Both the position numbers and the translations under genes were made by a program. Shown in pieces: positions 42,189-53,600 of a stretch of 64,000 nucleotides of DNA. The DNA is from CATQHW01 sp965243545 (GTDB lineage: Bacteria; Spirochaetota; Spirochaetia; SZUA-6; Bin103): the NCBI GenBank assembly GCA_965243545.1, contig OZ251573.1, positions 4,526,001 through 4,590,000 on the forward strand, written 5' to 3'. The notes beneath the pieces are model-generated. The model saw nothing but the letters and a program-made list of their open reading frames with translations, ran no database searches and was not told where the DNA came from. Positions within the stretch are counted from its first letter, which is position 1; each line of letters begins with the position of its first letter.

Positions 42189-43381
42189 CGCCTGATCAAC
42201 TCCGATCCGTAGCCGCGCACCGGGTGCGAGCGGATGCCCGGCACCAGCACGTCCTCCTCACGGGTCTGGTGCGTGGAGACGATGAAGACCTGCACGTCGT
42301 GGCCGCGGCGGCGCAACGCCAGCAACCCGTCGTTCTGGGCGCCGGTGGTGGGCGGCGTCACCACCATAACCTTGGCGCCGGTGGGGATCGGCACGCCGGC
42401 CGCCGGCACGTGGGCGGTAAAGTCGATCGGCTCCTTGCCGGCGGTGATGCGCGCCAGCATCTCCAGGATGCCGATGGCGTGGCCCACCCCGGCGCGCGCC
42501 GGTTCCGCCGGCGGCCGGTCGCCGCCGCCCCGCATCGAGCCGGTGGTGATGATGCCGACCTCCTGCTTGATGCTGACGAAGAAGAACAACAGGCTGCCGG
42601 CCACCTCGATCGCGCGTTCCATGAGATGCTCGCGCTGGCCCATCGGGTAATCGGCTTCGGTCAGGTTGAGCACGATCATGACCGGGTAGTAGATCGACGG
42701 CGTGTACTCGGTCGAAAAGAGCTTGCCCATGCGCGCCGACACCTTCCAGTTGATCCGCTTCAGCTCGTCGCCGGCCACGTACTCGCGCACGGAGCGGAAC
42801 CGGGTCGTGTCCTCGTAGAGGCGGCTGGAGACGGTGATGCTGCCGGACGGCAACCCGTCCTTCTCATGCATCTCCACCGGAAAGACCGCCGGGTACACCA
42901 GCACGGTGGCCGGGGTCGGCGACTGGTGATCCCACCGGAAGAAGCCGAGCGGATCGGCCCCGCGCAGGCGGACCGGCCCCAGCTTGAACTCGCCGCGGTG
43001 GTGGCTCTCCGCCTCATAGGTGACCTGCCGGCGTCCGCCGGGCGGCAGCGCGACCATGAACGAGCCGCCGCGCACCACGAAGCTGCCGTAGGTGTCGGCC
43101 ACGGTGAGGTAGTGAATCGGTATCGGCCCGCGGTTGTGCAGCTCCAGGGTGACGCGGAACCGCTGGAAGCGTTGCGCGTGGATCAGCGTCTGGGTGCGGG
43201 TCACCCGCACGGAGCGCGGCGCCCAGTATGCGTACAGCAGCGCCAGCGCGCGCACCACCAGCAGCGCCAGTACCACAAAGCGGAACGGCCGGAACGGCGC
43301 GAACAGGAACGTCCCGGCCAGGACCAGCGGGAACAGCAGGTCGACGAAGAAGCGCAGCCGCCCCCCGGCGTTGATCGCCAC
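42185..43381 (-). CDS. DUF58 domain protein
   Basis: 398 aa. Two N-terminal membrane helices (FFVDLLFPLVLAGTFLFAPF, FVVLALLVVRALALLYAYW), then a beta domain and the DUF58 signature: GADPLGFFRWD, and VREYVAGDELKRINWKVSARMGKLFSTEY, matching the family consensus of GD-x-R-x-I-x-W-K-x-S-A-R. A VWA-like C-terminal fold carries VMIVLNL and PTGAKVMVVTPPTTG. DUF58 proteins are encoded beside MoxR ATPases and probably are their substrates or adaptors. The gap to the upstream moxR is 4 bp. Confidence 0.88.
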   Translation of the reverse strand: MAINAGGRLRFFVDLLFPLVLAGTFLFAPFRPFRFVVLALLVVRALALLYAYWAPRSVRVTRTQTLIHAQRFQRFRVTLELHNRGPIPIHYLTVADTYGSFVVRGGSFMVALPPGGRRQVTYEAESHHRGEFKLGPVRLRGADPLGFFRWDHQSPTPATVLVYPAVFPVEMHEKDGLPSGSITVSSRLYEDTTRFRSVREYVAGDELKRINWKVSARMGKLFSTEYTPSIYYPVMIVLNLTEADYPMGQREHLMERAIEVAGSLLFFFVSIKQEVGIITTGSMRGGGDRPPAEPARAGVGHAIGILEMLARITAGKEPIDFTAHVPAAGVPIPTGAKVMVVTPPTTGAQNDGLLALRRRGHDVQVFIVSTHQTREEDVLVPGIRSHPVRGYGSELIRR

Positions 43382-43385
43382 CGGG

Positions 43386-44381
<996 letters not shown>

Positions 44382-44389
44382 GGCGCGAC

Positions 44390-44395
44390 AGTCTA
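44390..44395 (-). promoter_or_regulatory. -10-like box TAGACT before the moxR operon
   Basis: On the minus strand TAGACT is followed by 8 nt and the ATG of the first moxR. A 16-bp palindrome (GCGTCCG-AA-CGGACGC, 44432-44447) lies about 40 bases further upstream and might be an operator. Confidence 0.35.
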
Positions 44396-44465
44396 CGGGT
44401 TCGCGCGGTGACCGGCAACCGCCCGGAGAGGGCGTCCGAACGGACGCGGACCGGGAACGGCCCGA

Positions 44466-44528
44466 CCGGGCGGGCGTCTTGCCGGGCGGGCGCCCTGCCG
44501 GGCGGGCGGCTTACGGGCCGGGCGGGCG
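44466..44528. repeat. Four copies of an 11-bp tandem-type repeat
   Basis: CCGGGCGGGCG occurs exactly at 44466-44476, 44482-44492, 44498-44508 and 44518-44528, with spacing 16, 16 and 20. The array fills the space between the 3' end of the oxidoreductase gene and the moxR promoter region. Confidence 0.8.
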
Positions 44529-45605
44529 CTACGCGGCGGGAGCCAGCGCGGCCGGGGCGGCCGGCCGCCCGGTGCGCGCGCTTTCGTAGATCGCCAGGAC
44601 GATGGCCACCGCGGCGGTCGCGTCGCGGCCATCGACGTCCGGCTTGACGCCGTGCAGGATCGCCGCGGTCAGCTCTTCGTACTGCCGCCGGTGTCCGTCG
44701 ATGCCGACGCCGGCCGGGTCGGAGGCGCCGCCGCGGCCCGGGTCGGCGCCGGCGCGGCGCTCCGGCAACGCCGCGTCCTCATCGGTCGCGTCCGCGAACT
44801 GCCACTCCCGGATCACGTCGCCGACCAGCACGGCGCTGCCGGCCGTGCCGCCGATCTCGATGCGGCGCTCGAAACCGGGATGGATGGCGGTCGAGCCCTG
44901 GATCGTGCCGAGCGCCCCGGAAGCAAACCGGACCGCCGCCACTGCGGTGTCCTCCACCTCCAGCCCGGTGTGGGCGCGGCGGGCCGTGAACGCCTGCACC
45001 GATTCGACCGGGCCGAGCAGCCACTGCAGCAGGTCGATGGTGTGGATCGACTGGTTCATCAGCGCGCCGCCGCCGTCGAGCGCCTGCGTGCCGTGCCAGC
45101 TGTCCCGGTAGTAGCTGTCCGGCCGCACCCACTTGACGATGGCGTCGCCGGCGACGAGGTCGCCGAACCGCCCCTGCTCGACGGCGCGGCGGATCAGCAG
45201 CACGTCCGGGAGCGACCGGGACTGGAACACGCCGGAGCAGACGACGCCGGCGGCGTCCGCCGCGTCGACGATGCGCCGGCACCGGTCCAGGGTCACCTCC
45301 AGCGGCTTCTCTACGAACAGGTGCTTGCCGGCGGCGGCGGCGGCAAGCGCCGGCTCCAGATGGGCGCCGGACGGGGTGCAGATGCTGACGGCGTCCACGT
45401 CGGGGCGGGCCAGGAACGAGTCGAGGTCCGTGCACGCGGCGCAGCCGTGCTCCCGGGCGAACCGCCCGCCGCGGCCGGCGTCGCGCGACAGGCAGGCGGC
45501 CAGGCGCGCGGACGGAACCTCCGCCAGCGCCCGGGCGTGCATGCCGGCGATCAGGCCGGTGCCGATGATGCCGAATCCGACCGGCGCGGAGCGTTCCTGG
45601 CTCAT
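44529..45605 (-). CDS. Gfo/Idh/MocA family oxidoreductase
   Basis: 358 aa; ATG overlaps the nitrilase stop. N-terminal Rossmann motif GIIGTGLIAGMHA (12-24), the conserved EKPLE (99-103) and a C-terminal alpha/beta domain with GGALMNQSIHTIDLLQWLLG, where the His is the usual catalytic/substrate residue. NAD(P)-dependent sugar or inositol oxidoreductase; substrate unknown. Coupled with the amidohydrolase upstream. Its 3' end abuts the 11-bp repeat array. Confidence 0.88.
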   Translation of the reverse strand: MSQERSAPVGFGIIGTGLIAGMHARALAEVPSARLAACLSRDAGRGGRFAREHGCAACTDLDSFLARPDVDAVSICTPSGAHLEPALAAAAAGKHLFVEKPLEVTLDRCRRIVDAADAAGVVCSGVFQSRSLPDVLLIRRAVEQGRFGDLVAGDAIVKWVRPDSYYRDSWHGTQALDGGGALMNQSIHTIDLLQWLLGPVESVQAFTARRAHTGLEVEDTAVAAVRFASGALGTIQGSTAIHPGFERRIEIGGTAGSAVLVGDVIREWQFADATDEDAALPERRAGADPGRGGASDPAGVGIDGHRRQYEELTAAILHGVKPDVDGRDATAAVAIVLAIYESARTGRPAAPAALAPAA

Positions 45606-46462
45606 GCGCCGGGGCGCCAGATGGCCGGTCCGCGCGACGATCCGGCGACCGACTGCAGGATGCCGGCGTTGCGGTCGGCCTGCGCCGGGTCCAGCAGCGT
45701 CTCCAGCCGCCGGTCGTCGAGCAGCGGCACGCGCGCCTTCTGCATCTGCTGCTCGGCCGGGTCGAGGTCGGCGACGATGACGCCCGGCGTGTCTGGGGCG
45801 GCGCGCGCCAACACGCGGCCCTTGGGGCTGACGATCAGGCTGCGGCCGCAGGTGCGCAGGGCCGGATCGGGGTTGATGAAGTCCGACCCGGCGACGAACA
45901 CGGAGTTGTCGAGCGCGCGCGAGCGCACCGCCAGCTCCCACTCGTCGCCCGGCCCCAGCCAGGCGGTGGAGATCACGCACAGGTCGGCGCCGGCCAGCGC
46001 CGCGGCGCGGCCGATCTCCGGAAAGCGCGTGTCGTAGCAGATCCACGAAGCGCAGGTGACGCCGGCCAGCGTGTACGGTTCGATGGAGGCGCCGGGCTGC
46101 GCCCAACCCTCCGTCTTCCAGAGGTGGATCTTGCGGTAGACGCCGGCGATGGCGCCGGTGTGGTCCACGGCCAGCATGGTGTTGTAGCGGACGCCGCCGG
46201 TCAGCTCCGGCAGTCCGAAGACGATGGCGACGTCGAGCTGGCGGGCGGCTTGGCGCATCGACTCCACCCCGTCGCCGTCGAGCGGCTGGCAGTGGTCCAG
46301 CACGTCGGGGGCCGCCCGGTAGCCGGTGAGCGCCAGCTCCGGGAAGACGACGATGCTGGCGCCGCGCGCGCGGGCCTCCGCCGCCTGATCGCGCATGATC
46401 GCCACGTTGTCGGACAGGCTGCCGGCCTGGAACTGGCCGCAGGCGACTCGTACCGGACGCAT
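45602..46462 (-). CDS. Carbon-nitrogen hydrolase (nitrilase superfamily)
   Basis: 286 aa. The catalytic triad is visible: E42 in VVFPELALTGY, K111 in YRKIHLW and C142 in WICYDTRFPE. The fold and length fit aliphatic amidases or omega-amidase/N-carbamoyl hydrolases; the exact substrate is not readable. First gene of a two-gene unit with the Gfo/Idh/MocA enzyme, suggesting use of an amide- or amino-substituted compound. No signal peptide. Confidence 0.88.
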   Translation of the reverse strand: MRPVRVACGQFQAGSLSDNVAIMRDQAAEARARGASIVVFPELALTGYRAAPDVLDHCQPLDGDGVESMRQAARQLDVAIVFGLPELTGGVRYNTMLAVDHTGAIAGVYRKIHLWKTEGWAQPGASIEPYTLAGVTCASWICYDTRFPEIGRAAALAGADLCVISTAWLGPGDEWELAVRSRALDNSVFVAGSDFINPDPALRTCGRSLIVSPKGRVLARAAPDTPGVIVADLDPAEQQMQKARVPLLDDRRLETLLDPAQADRNAGILQSVAGSSRGPAIWRPGA

Positions 46463-46662
46463 GGCGTCTCTAGGTACCGGTCTGCGCCGCCGGCGTCAAC
46501 CGCCGCTCGCGCCGGACCGGCTCAGGGGAGCGATGGCCGCCGGATAACGATACTCGGCGGGCTGGCCCGCACGGTGACAAAACGGTACCATGCGTCATTC
46601 TGGCAACTTCCGTTCCTAACAAGGGTTCCCCGCTGCGGTGGGCCAAACCGTGGACCTGGGCA

Positions 46663-47646
46663 TTGGCTGCAACCATCAGTCTGGCGCTGTTCGCCTGGGT
46701 CGCCACGCGGCTCGACGCGGCTTCGCTGGCCGCCGCGGCGGCCTCGTTTTCGTGGCCGCTCGTCGCGGCGGGAACGGCGCTGATGTTGGCATCGTATCTG
46801 TTGGATTCCGTGCGGATGCATCTGATCGCCGAACGCCGCGCGCTCACGACCGCCATACGGGTCACCGCTTGGCATGCCGTCTGGTTGATGGTGCTGCCGA
46901 TGCGCCTGGGGGAGGTGGTCTGGGTGGTCGCCATGCGCAAGGCCTACGGCTGGAACCCGGCCACGGCCGTCGTCTGCGCCCTGGTGCTGCGGCTGCTGGA
47001 CCTGGCGGTCATCGCCGCGTTCCTGCTGCTGGCTATGCCGGCGGCGCTCGGCCTGGGCCAGGACGAAGCGCCGTTGATCGCCGGCGCCGCCGTCGCCGCC
47101 TGTGGAGCAGCGCTGGCGGGAGTCATGACGTTGCGCTTCTGGCTGCGGCTGACCGCCCGGCTGGTGATCGCCACCGGGCGCCCGCGCGGTTGGCGGTTGG
47201 GCGTGCTGCGCCACCTGCGCCAAGGCCGGCGTTGGCTGGACAGCGCGCAACATCGGCGGATCCTGCGCCTGCTCCTGCTGCCGACGGCCCTGACGTGGAC
47301 GGTGAACCTGAGCGGCGTTTGGGTGCTCTGCCAAGCGGTCGGCCTGCGCATGGCCGCGGTCGAAGCGATGTTTGCGGGCGCCGGCAGCACGGTGATAACG
47401 GCGCTCCCCGTGCAATCGGTCGGTGGGTTCGGACTGCTGGAGGCGGGGCTCACCGGCATCCTGGCCTGGTTGGGCGCGCCTGCCGATACCGCCGCCGTGG
47501 CCGCCTTGACCGTTCGGTTCGCCATCTGGGGAGCGACCGCCCTGCTCTGGCTGCTCAGCCTGCTGATCGGGCTGGGGCCTCACGGAGCGCGCGCCGCGCC
47601 CCGAACGGTCTTCACCTCCCGGAACGGGAGCCGCACGATCTCGTAG
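46663..47646 (+). CDS. Lysylphosphatidylglycerol-synthase-TM/UPF0104 family membrane protein (flippase-like)
   Basis: At least 327 aa from a TTG; the true N-terminus may lie a few codons earlier (the frame upstream reads RWAKPWTWA without an ATG or GTG). About eight hydrophobic helices; the signature stretch LPMRLGEVVWVVAMRKAYG (80-98 region) and AGAGSTVITALPVQSVGGFGLLEAGLTG near residue 255 are typical of UPF0104 proteins, which include polyprenyl-linked glycan flippase-like members and the MprF flippase domain. It converges on the giant GT-C genes, so a role in moving lipid-linked sugars is plausible but inferred. Confidence 0.75.
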   Translation: MAATISLALFAWVATRLDAASLAAAAASFSWPLVAAGTALMLASYLLDSVRMHLIAERRALTTAIRVTAWHAVWLMVLPMRLGEVVWVVAMRKAYGWNPATAVVCALVLRLLDLAVIAAFLLLAMPAALGLGQDEAPLIAGAAVAACGAALAGVMTLRFWLRLTARLVIATGRPRGWRLGVLRHLRQGRRWLDSAQHRRILRLLLLPTALTWTVNLSGVWVLCQAVGLRMAAVEAMFAGAGSTVITALPVQSVGGFGLLEAGLTGILAWLGAPADTAAVAALTVRFAIWGATALLWLLSLLIGLGPHGARAAPRTVFTSRNGSRTIS

Positions 47647-47647
47647 G

Positions 47648-50600
47648 TCACGGTTGCGGGGCCGCCGGCCGCAGGATGTACGGTTTCTCGTCGGGCAGCA
47701 GCGAGAGCTTGGCCAGCTCGGTAACCGCCGGGATGCGGTCGATCACCTGACCGTTGCGGGTCACTTCGACCGCCGCGCCGAACCAGTCCGCCGGCGGGGT
47801 GAACAGGACCGTCAACGGCTGGTCGAAGCGCGCATTGTCCAGGCCGTCCGCAAGCACCACCTCGACCTGCTGCGTCACTCCGTCCCGTTTGCTCACCTGC
47901 ATGGTCACCTCGGCCTGCTCCCGTTCCCGCAGGTAGAGCACCACGTCGTTCATCGGCGCGACCCAGAAGTCATGGGCGGCGATGGCTTCCAGGTCGTGCT
48001 GAAAGTATTCCCAGTCGTAGAATCCCCATCCCCCCCATGCCCTCCCGCCGATATTGTGGTACACGGGAATGATCCACGCTCTGCTGCGGAGCGCCTGCCG
48101 CAGGTGGGCGAGCAGTTCCCAGGTGTCGTTGATGCACCACTCGCACTGTCGGAAATCGATGCTCTCCATGGTCAGGACGGGCAGGAAGAACCAGTTCTGG
48201 GGAGTCGTTGCATCATCGGGGACGACGTACGGAGTCTCATCCGCATTTATGTACGATCGGCGCCCGGCCAGAAAGCCGGCGTCGGCCAGCGCCTGCTGCG
48301 TCTCCGCCTCGGCGCCGGCCCCCCGCGGATAGGCGTAGGCCACCGGCTTCAGCCCCAGGCTTTCCATCACCTCGTAGTTGAGCCGGAACGAATCGTAGGC
48401 CTGAGCGTAGCTGAGGGCGTCGTGGTCGACGTGCCAGTGGCCGTGCCCGAAGAAGCCGAAACCGCGGCCGGTGAGCGACAGACCGTACGCAATCTGCTCG
48501 TCGGTCAGAGGTTCGTAAAGGTCGCCGGGTACGGCGTCCGGGATCAGCTCGGTCAGGTCATGCTCGACCCAGTCGGGCACCCGGTCCCGGTAGCGCTGGG
48601 TCACCATCTCGTAATCCAGCGCCAGCCCGAGCTCTTGCGCCAAGTCGTCCACCGCGTTGGAGCGCACCGGCGCGCCGTCGTAGGTGATTGAGATGGCCGC
48701 GGCGTGGTCGTCGAACCACTTGGCGATGGTTGGCTCGGGGGGCGGAGCGGGCGGCGGCCGGCTGGCCGTGAACTCGGCCGTCCACCGCGGCTCGCCGCCG
48801 GCGTCACCATACTGCCCGGTGCGGATGTCGGCGACGTCATAGGCGGGAAGCGGCACTACCGCCCGGCAGCGTTCGCCGGCCGCCCAGCCGTACTCGCGGA
48901 GGTCGAAGCTCAGATTGACGATGCCTCCCTCCCGGCGCCGGAGGTCGAGGAAGAACCGCGGCCGCACGTCTGCGGCCGTGCACGGCTCCTTCAGGTAGAT
49001 CAGCGTGTCCCTGCGCAGGTGGACGGCGAAGTCCCGGCGCGCGGCCGGCTCGGCCAGCGTCACCTTCCAGAGCAGCCCGCCGCGCGCCGTGTACTGGCCG
49101 GTGTCGATGCGGGCGATGGGGAACTCGGGCAGCGCCCGCACTGCCACGCAGTATCCGCGGTGGCGCAATCCGTGGTCGTCGAAGTCGAAGTCCAGGTTGT
49201 GGAACCGGCGGCCGGCGGGGAGGTCGCCGGGGCTGGCCGGGACGACGTGGAGAAGGAACCGCGCCGCGGTGTCAGCGGCCCGGCATCCGGTCCTGGTGTA
49301 GATCAGCCGGCCGGCGGCGGCGTCCAGGTATACCGTGAACTCCGATTGCTGGCTGAGGCCGGCGGCGCTCAACAAAAGGCGCGCGACGCCGGGCGCCCCT
49401 GCCGTCGCGCTGCTGCGCAGCAGGACCTCGGGTTCCGGCAGGGACGTGACCTCTTGCGTTCCCGGAACGGGGTACGCCGGCTGCAGGCGGTACGGCTCCT
49501 CGTTCGGCAGCAGCGAGAGCTTCGCCGTCTCCGTAAACGCCGGGATGCGGGCGACCACTTGGCCGTGCTGCGTGACCTCCACCGGCAAGTCGAACCAATC
49601 GACCGGCCGCCGGAAGAGCAGCGTCAACGGCTGGTCGAACCGGTCGTTGTCCAGACCGTCCGCCAGCAGGACGTCGATGCGGTGCGTCTCCCATGCCCGT
49701 TCGCTCACCTGCATGGTGACCTCGGCGCTCTCCCGTTCCCGCAGATAAAGCACCACGTCGTCCAGCGGCGCGAACCAGAGATCGCGGGAGGCGATGGCGC
49801 GCAGGTCCGACTGCAAGGCTTCCGAGTCGTAGAGACTTGGCGCCCCGTCCGCGTCAAGGTTGCGGTACGCGGCGATGATCCAGGATCTGTCGTGGAGCGC
49901 CTGCCGCAAGTGGGGAGTCAGCTCCCCGGGCAAGGCGTCCGGGATCAACTCAGCCATTTCGTAATCCGGCGCCGCGTCGTCCACCGCGCCGTCGGTGATG
50001 GAGATGGCGGCCCAGTGGTCGTCGAACCACTTGGCGATGGTCATCTTGGGAGGCGGGGTGGGAGGTGGCCGGCTGGCCGTGAACTCGGCCGTCCACCGCG
50101 GCTCGGCGCCGGCGCCGTACTGGCCGGTGCGGACGTCGACGATTTCATTGACGGGAAGCGGCACCACCGCCCGGCAGCTTCCGCCTGCCATCCAACCGTA
50201 CTCGCGGAGGTCGAAGTCCAAATTGTCGAAGCCGCCCTCCCGGCGCCGGCGGCTCAGGAAAAAACCCGGCTGCGCGTCGCCAGCGGAGCACGGTTCCTTG
50301 CGGTAGATCAGCTTGTCACCAAGTAGATGGATGGTAAAGCCGCGGGGCGCGGCCGGATCGTTCAGCGACACCTTCCAGCGCTGCCCCTGGCCGGTATCGA
50401 TGCGGGCGATGGGGAACTGCGGCAGCGCGCGCACCGCTACGCAGAGGTCGCGGGTGAAAAACCCGTGGTCGGCAAAATCGAAGTCCAGGACGTGGAACTC
50501 GCGGTACCCGGGGCGGTCGCGGTAATCGCGCGGCACGACGTGCAGGAAGAACCTGGTCCGGACGTCGGCGCTTCGACACCCGTACTTGGTATAGATCAGC

Positions 50601-53600
50601 CGGTCGGCGGCGCCGTTCAGATGCACCGTGAAGCCGGAGCGGAGGCCGATGCGGGCATCCTGCAACAGGGCCGGGGTGACGGCGGCCGCGTCCCCGGCCG
50701 CGGTCCGCGCCGAGCTCGCCGCGTTGCGATGCAGAATGACGCCGTCATCCAGGATGGCCACGACCTCCATTCCCGGCGCCCGCAGCACTGTCTGCAGGCC
50801 GTAGGTGTAGTAGTGCGGGGGGCCCCGGTCCCTATGGAACCAGGCAACGTAGTACTCCCCGCCGGCGGCTACGTCGGCAGAGAGCCGATCCCATGCTCGC
50901 CGCCGCCCCGGCGGAATCTTGAAGATCCCGCCCGGCGCGGCGGCGGTGAGCAAGTAGAGCGCCGCGGGGTCGGTGCCGTAGATGGCGGTCCCGGAGGGGT
51001 GGGCGTTGAGGTAGCGAACCACCTCGGATTCCGACCACTGCCGCGACGCGTAACCGGCGCCATTCGTACGCTGCCGCTGCACGTGCTCGGCGGTCGCCCC
51101 GACCTGCGGCAAGAACCATAGCGCGGCCAGAAGCGCGGCCGGCAGCGCGGCGGCGAGCGGCCGCCGCGACGGCCTGCGGCCCGCCGCGCGCACGCGCCGG
51201 ATCACCGCGTCCGGGACCAGAGCTGCCGCTACCAGCAATGGCGGGAATAGCGGCGTCAGGCGCCTGCTCTCAAGTACCGCGTGGCCGGCGGGCACGGCGA
51301 TCAACAGATACAGCGCGTACGCCGCCGCGAACACCAGGGGAACGGCCAAGCGGGAGCGGCGGCGCCGTAGCGCGTATCCGCCGGCCGCCGCCAACGCCAG
51401 CAGCACGGCGGCCCGCAACGCGATCGCCGGCACGCTGGGAACGCCGGCGCCGGCCATGGCGGCCAGCCGGTCCAGCAGATCGATACCGCCCCGGCCAAGG
51501 AGCCAGAGGCCGATCTCACCGGTCGCGGCGTGGAGACTCTCAAGCGGCGCGAATGCGCCGAATCCTGCGGCTCCAAAGGCTGCTCCGGTCAGCACGAGGT
51601 TGCCCGCCAGCCAGGCGCCGAGGGGCGCCGCGGACACTCCGGCAAAGAGCACGGCGGATTTCAGACGGACGCGCCAGCCGGCTGCCCCCGGCCGTAACAG
51701 GAGTAGCGCGCCGCCGCCGACCAGCGCCGCGCCGGCATGGTGCGTCAGGCCGGCGGCGGCGGCGGCCGCCGCCGCCAGCAGGAGGGCCGGCCGTGCACGG
51801 GTGCGCAGAAAGCGGTCCAGCGCGGCCAGCGACGTGACGGCGAACAGGATGAACAGGGTCTCCGGCCACACGTGCGCCGCCGCACCGGCCAGCGCAGTCG
51901 ACAGCGCGCAGGCGCAGCCCGCCCAGACGGCCACCAACCGGACGCGAACGCGGCTTCTCACCCACGCGGCGACGGCGTACACGGTCAGACCGAAGGCGGC
52001 GGCGTTGAGGAATCCCGCCGCCGTGACCGGGTCGAAACCGAAGCCGGCGGAGGCCGCCAGGACCAGGGGGAACAGCGGGCCCGCCTCCCGATAGGGGGCG
52101 CCGAGAAACGTCACCAGTCCGTCGCCGCTCAGCAGACTGCGCGCGGCCGATACGTAGAGCGCCGAATCGGACGTCAGCCCCGGCCCGAAGGTGGTTTGCC
52201 GCAGCAACACCAGCAGCGCGCCAACCCCGGCGAGCGCCCCCAGTAACAGCGGCAGCCCGTCGAGCCGCGCCACGCGGCGCGCGATGACACTGCCGGCCAA
52301 GGCGCGCAACACCCGCGCCAGGCGGCGGACCATGGCGCTTTCGGCCAGCGTCCCTGCCGCCCGTGCGGCGAAGCCCGTCTCCATGACCACGGCGAGCGCG
52401 CAGCACAACGCCAGCGCGTACGGCACAAACAGGTACCGGCCGATGCGGTAGGGCAGATCGTCGGGCGCCACGAACAGCAAAGCGGCGAGCGCCATGAGCG
52501 CCGCAATCCACCCGACGCGCCGCAACGCCGCCGGCCGGCCCCGGCGCGCACGGACCGCCGCCACTGCGGCCGCCCCGGCCAGCGAAGCGGCCGCAGTCCA
52601 GGTCAGCGCCCGACCGGCCGCGGCGCTGCCCAACCCCACCTGCCAATACGGTTCGAAATGCCGGATGATGGGGACCCCCGCTCGCTCCACGAAGGATCGC
52701 GCTAGAGACTGCAGCCACGGCGCCACCAGCGCCTGCATGAATCCGTCGGCCTGGCCGGCGGCCGGCAGCAGCTCGGTGAAACCGGCAAACGCCGGGATGC
52801 CGTGCAGCGCCCTGCTCAGGCCCCCGGTTGCCTCCAAGACGGTCCGCGCCAAGTAGTAGAGCACCTTGTCGGAGAGATTCCTCCACACGAGTCGGTCCCA
52901 CGGCGCCCCGTCGCACACTGCCCGCCACCCGAACCAGTCGGACGTCAGACACGCCTCCAGCGCCAGCTTGGCCGTCTGTCCCAGCGCGAAGGCGGCAACG
53001 AAGCCGGCGGCGCAGAGCGCCATGCACCCGCCGGCCAGCCGGGCGTTGCGGCTCGCTTCGACGCGATGTCCGCGCACGAAATAGACCAGCATACCGATGA
53101 GGATGACCATAAGGATGCTGGGGCCGGCGCTCGTATACAGGTAGCACGACACCATGCCGGCGAAGAAACAGAACAGCGGCGCCAGCCGCAGGCGAAAGCG
53201 CAGCAGGACCACCAACGTCACGGCCGCCCACACCACCCAGAGATGGGGCACGCCCGAGGGAATATCGGAGAAATAGCGGATCCCGGAGAAGAACCCGCCG
53301 AAGACGATCAGCGGCGCGACCACCACCAGCGCGCGCGGGGCCAGCAGCAGCGCAATCGCCAGCGCGATCCAACCCGCGTAGGCGCCGTAGCGGAGCAGCG
53401 CGCGAATGTCGGCGGCGGACATGACGCGCAGCAGCAAGGCATAGACCGCCTTGCTGCCGAACCAGTAATGCAGCGACGTGAACTGTTCGTGCAGGGCCGC
53501 TCCGTTTGCCGCCGCTTCCAACTCGGCGCAGAAATCGGAGCCCGGCGACGGGGCCAATTCGCGCAGCAGCACCGCGTCGCGCACCGGGGGGCTACCCAGC

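Noticed and set aside
46593..46622. ATG micro-ORF before the flippase gene
   Set aside because: Stops after nine codons and is in a different frame; no RBS.
51745..51775. GGC/GCC triplet run in the giant gene
   Set aside because: It simply codes an alanine-rich membrane helix; no sign of variability.
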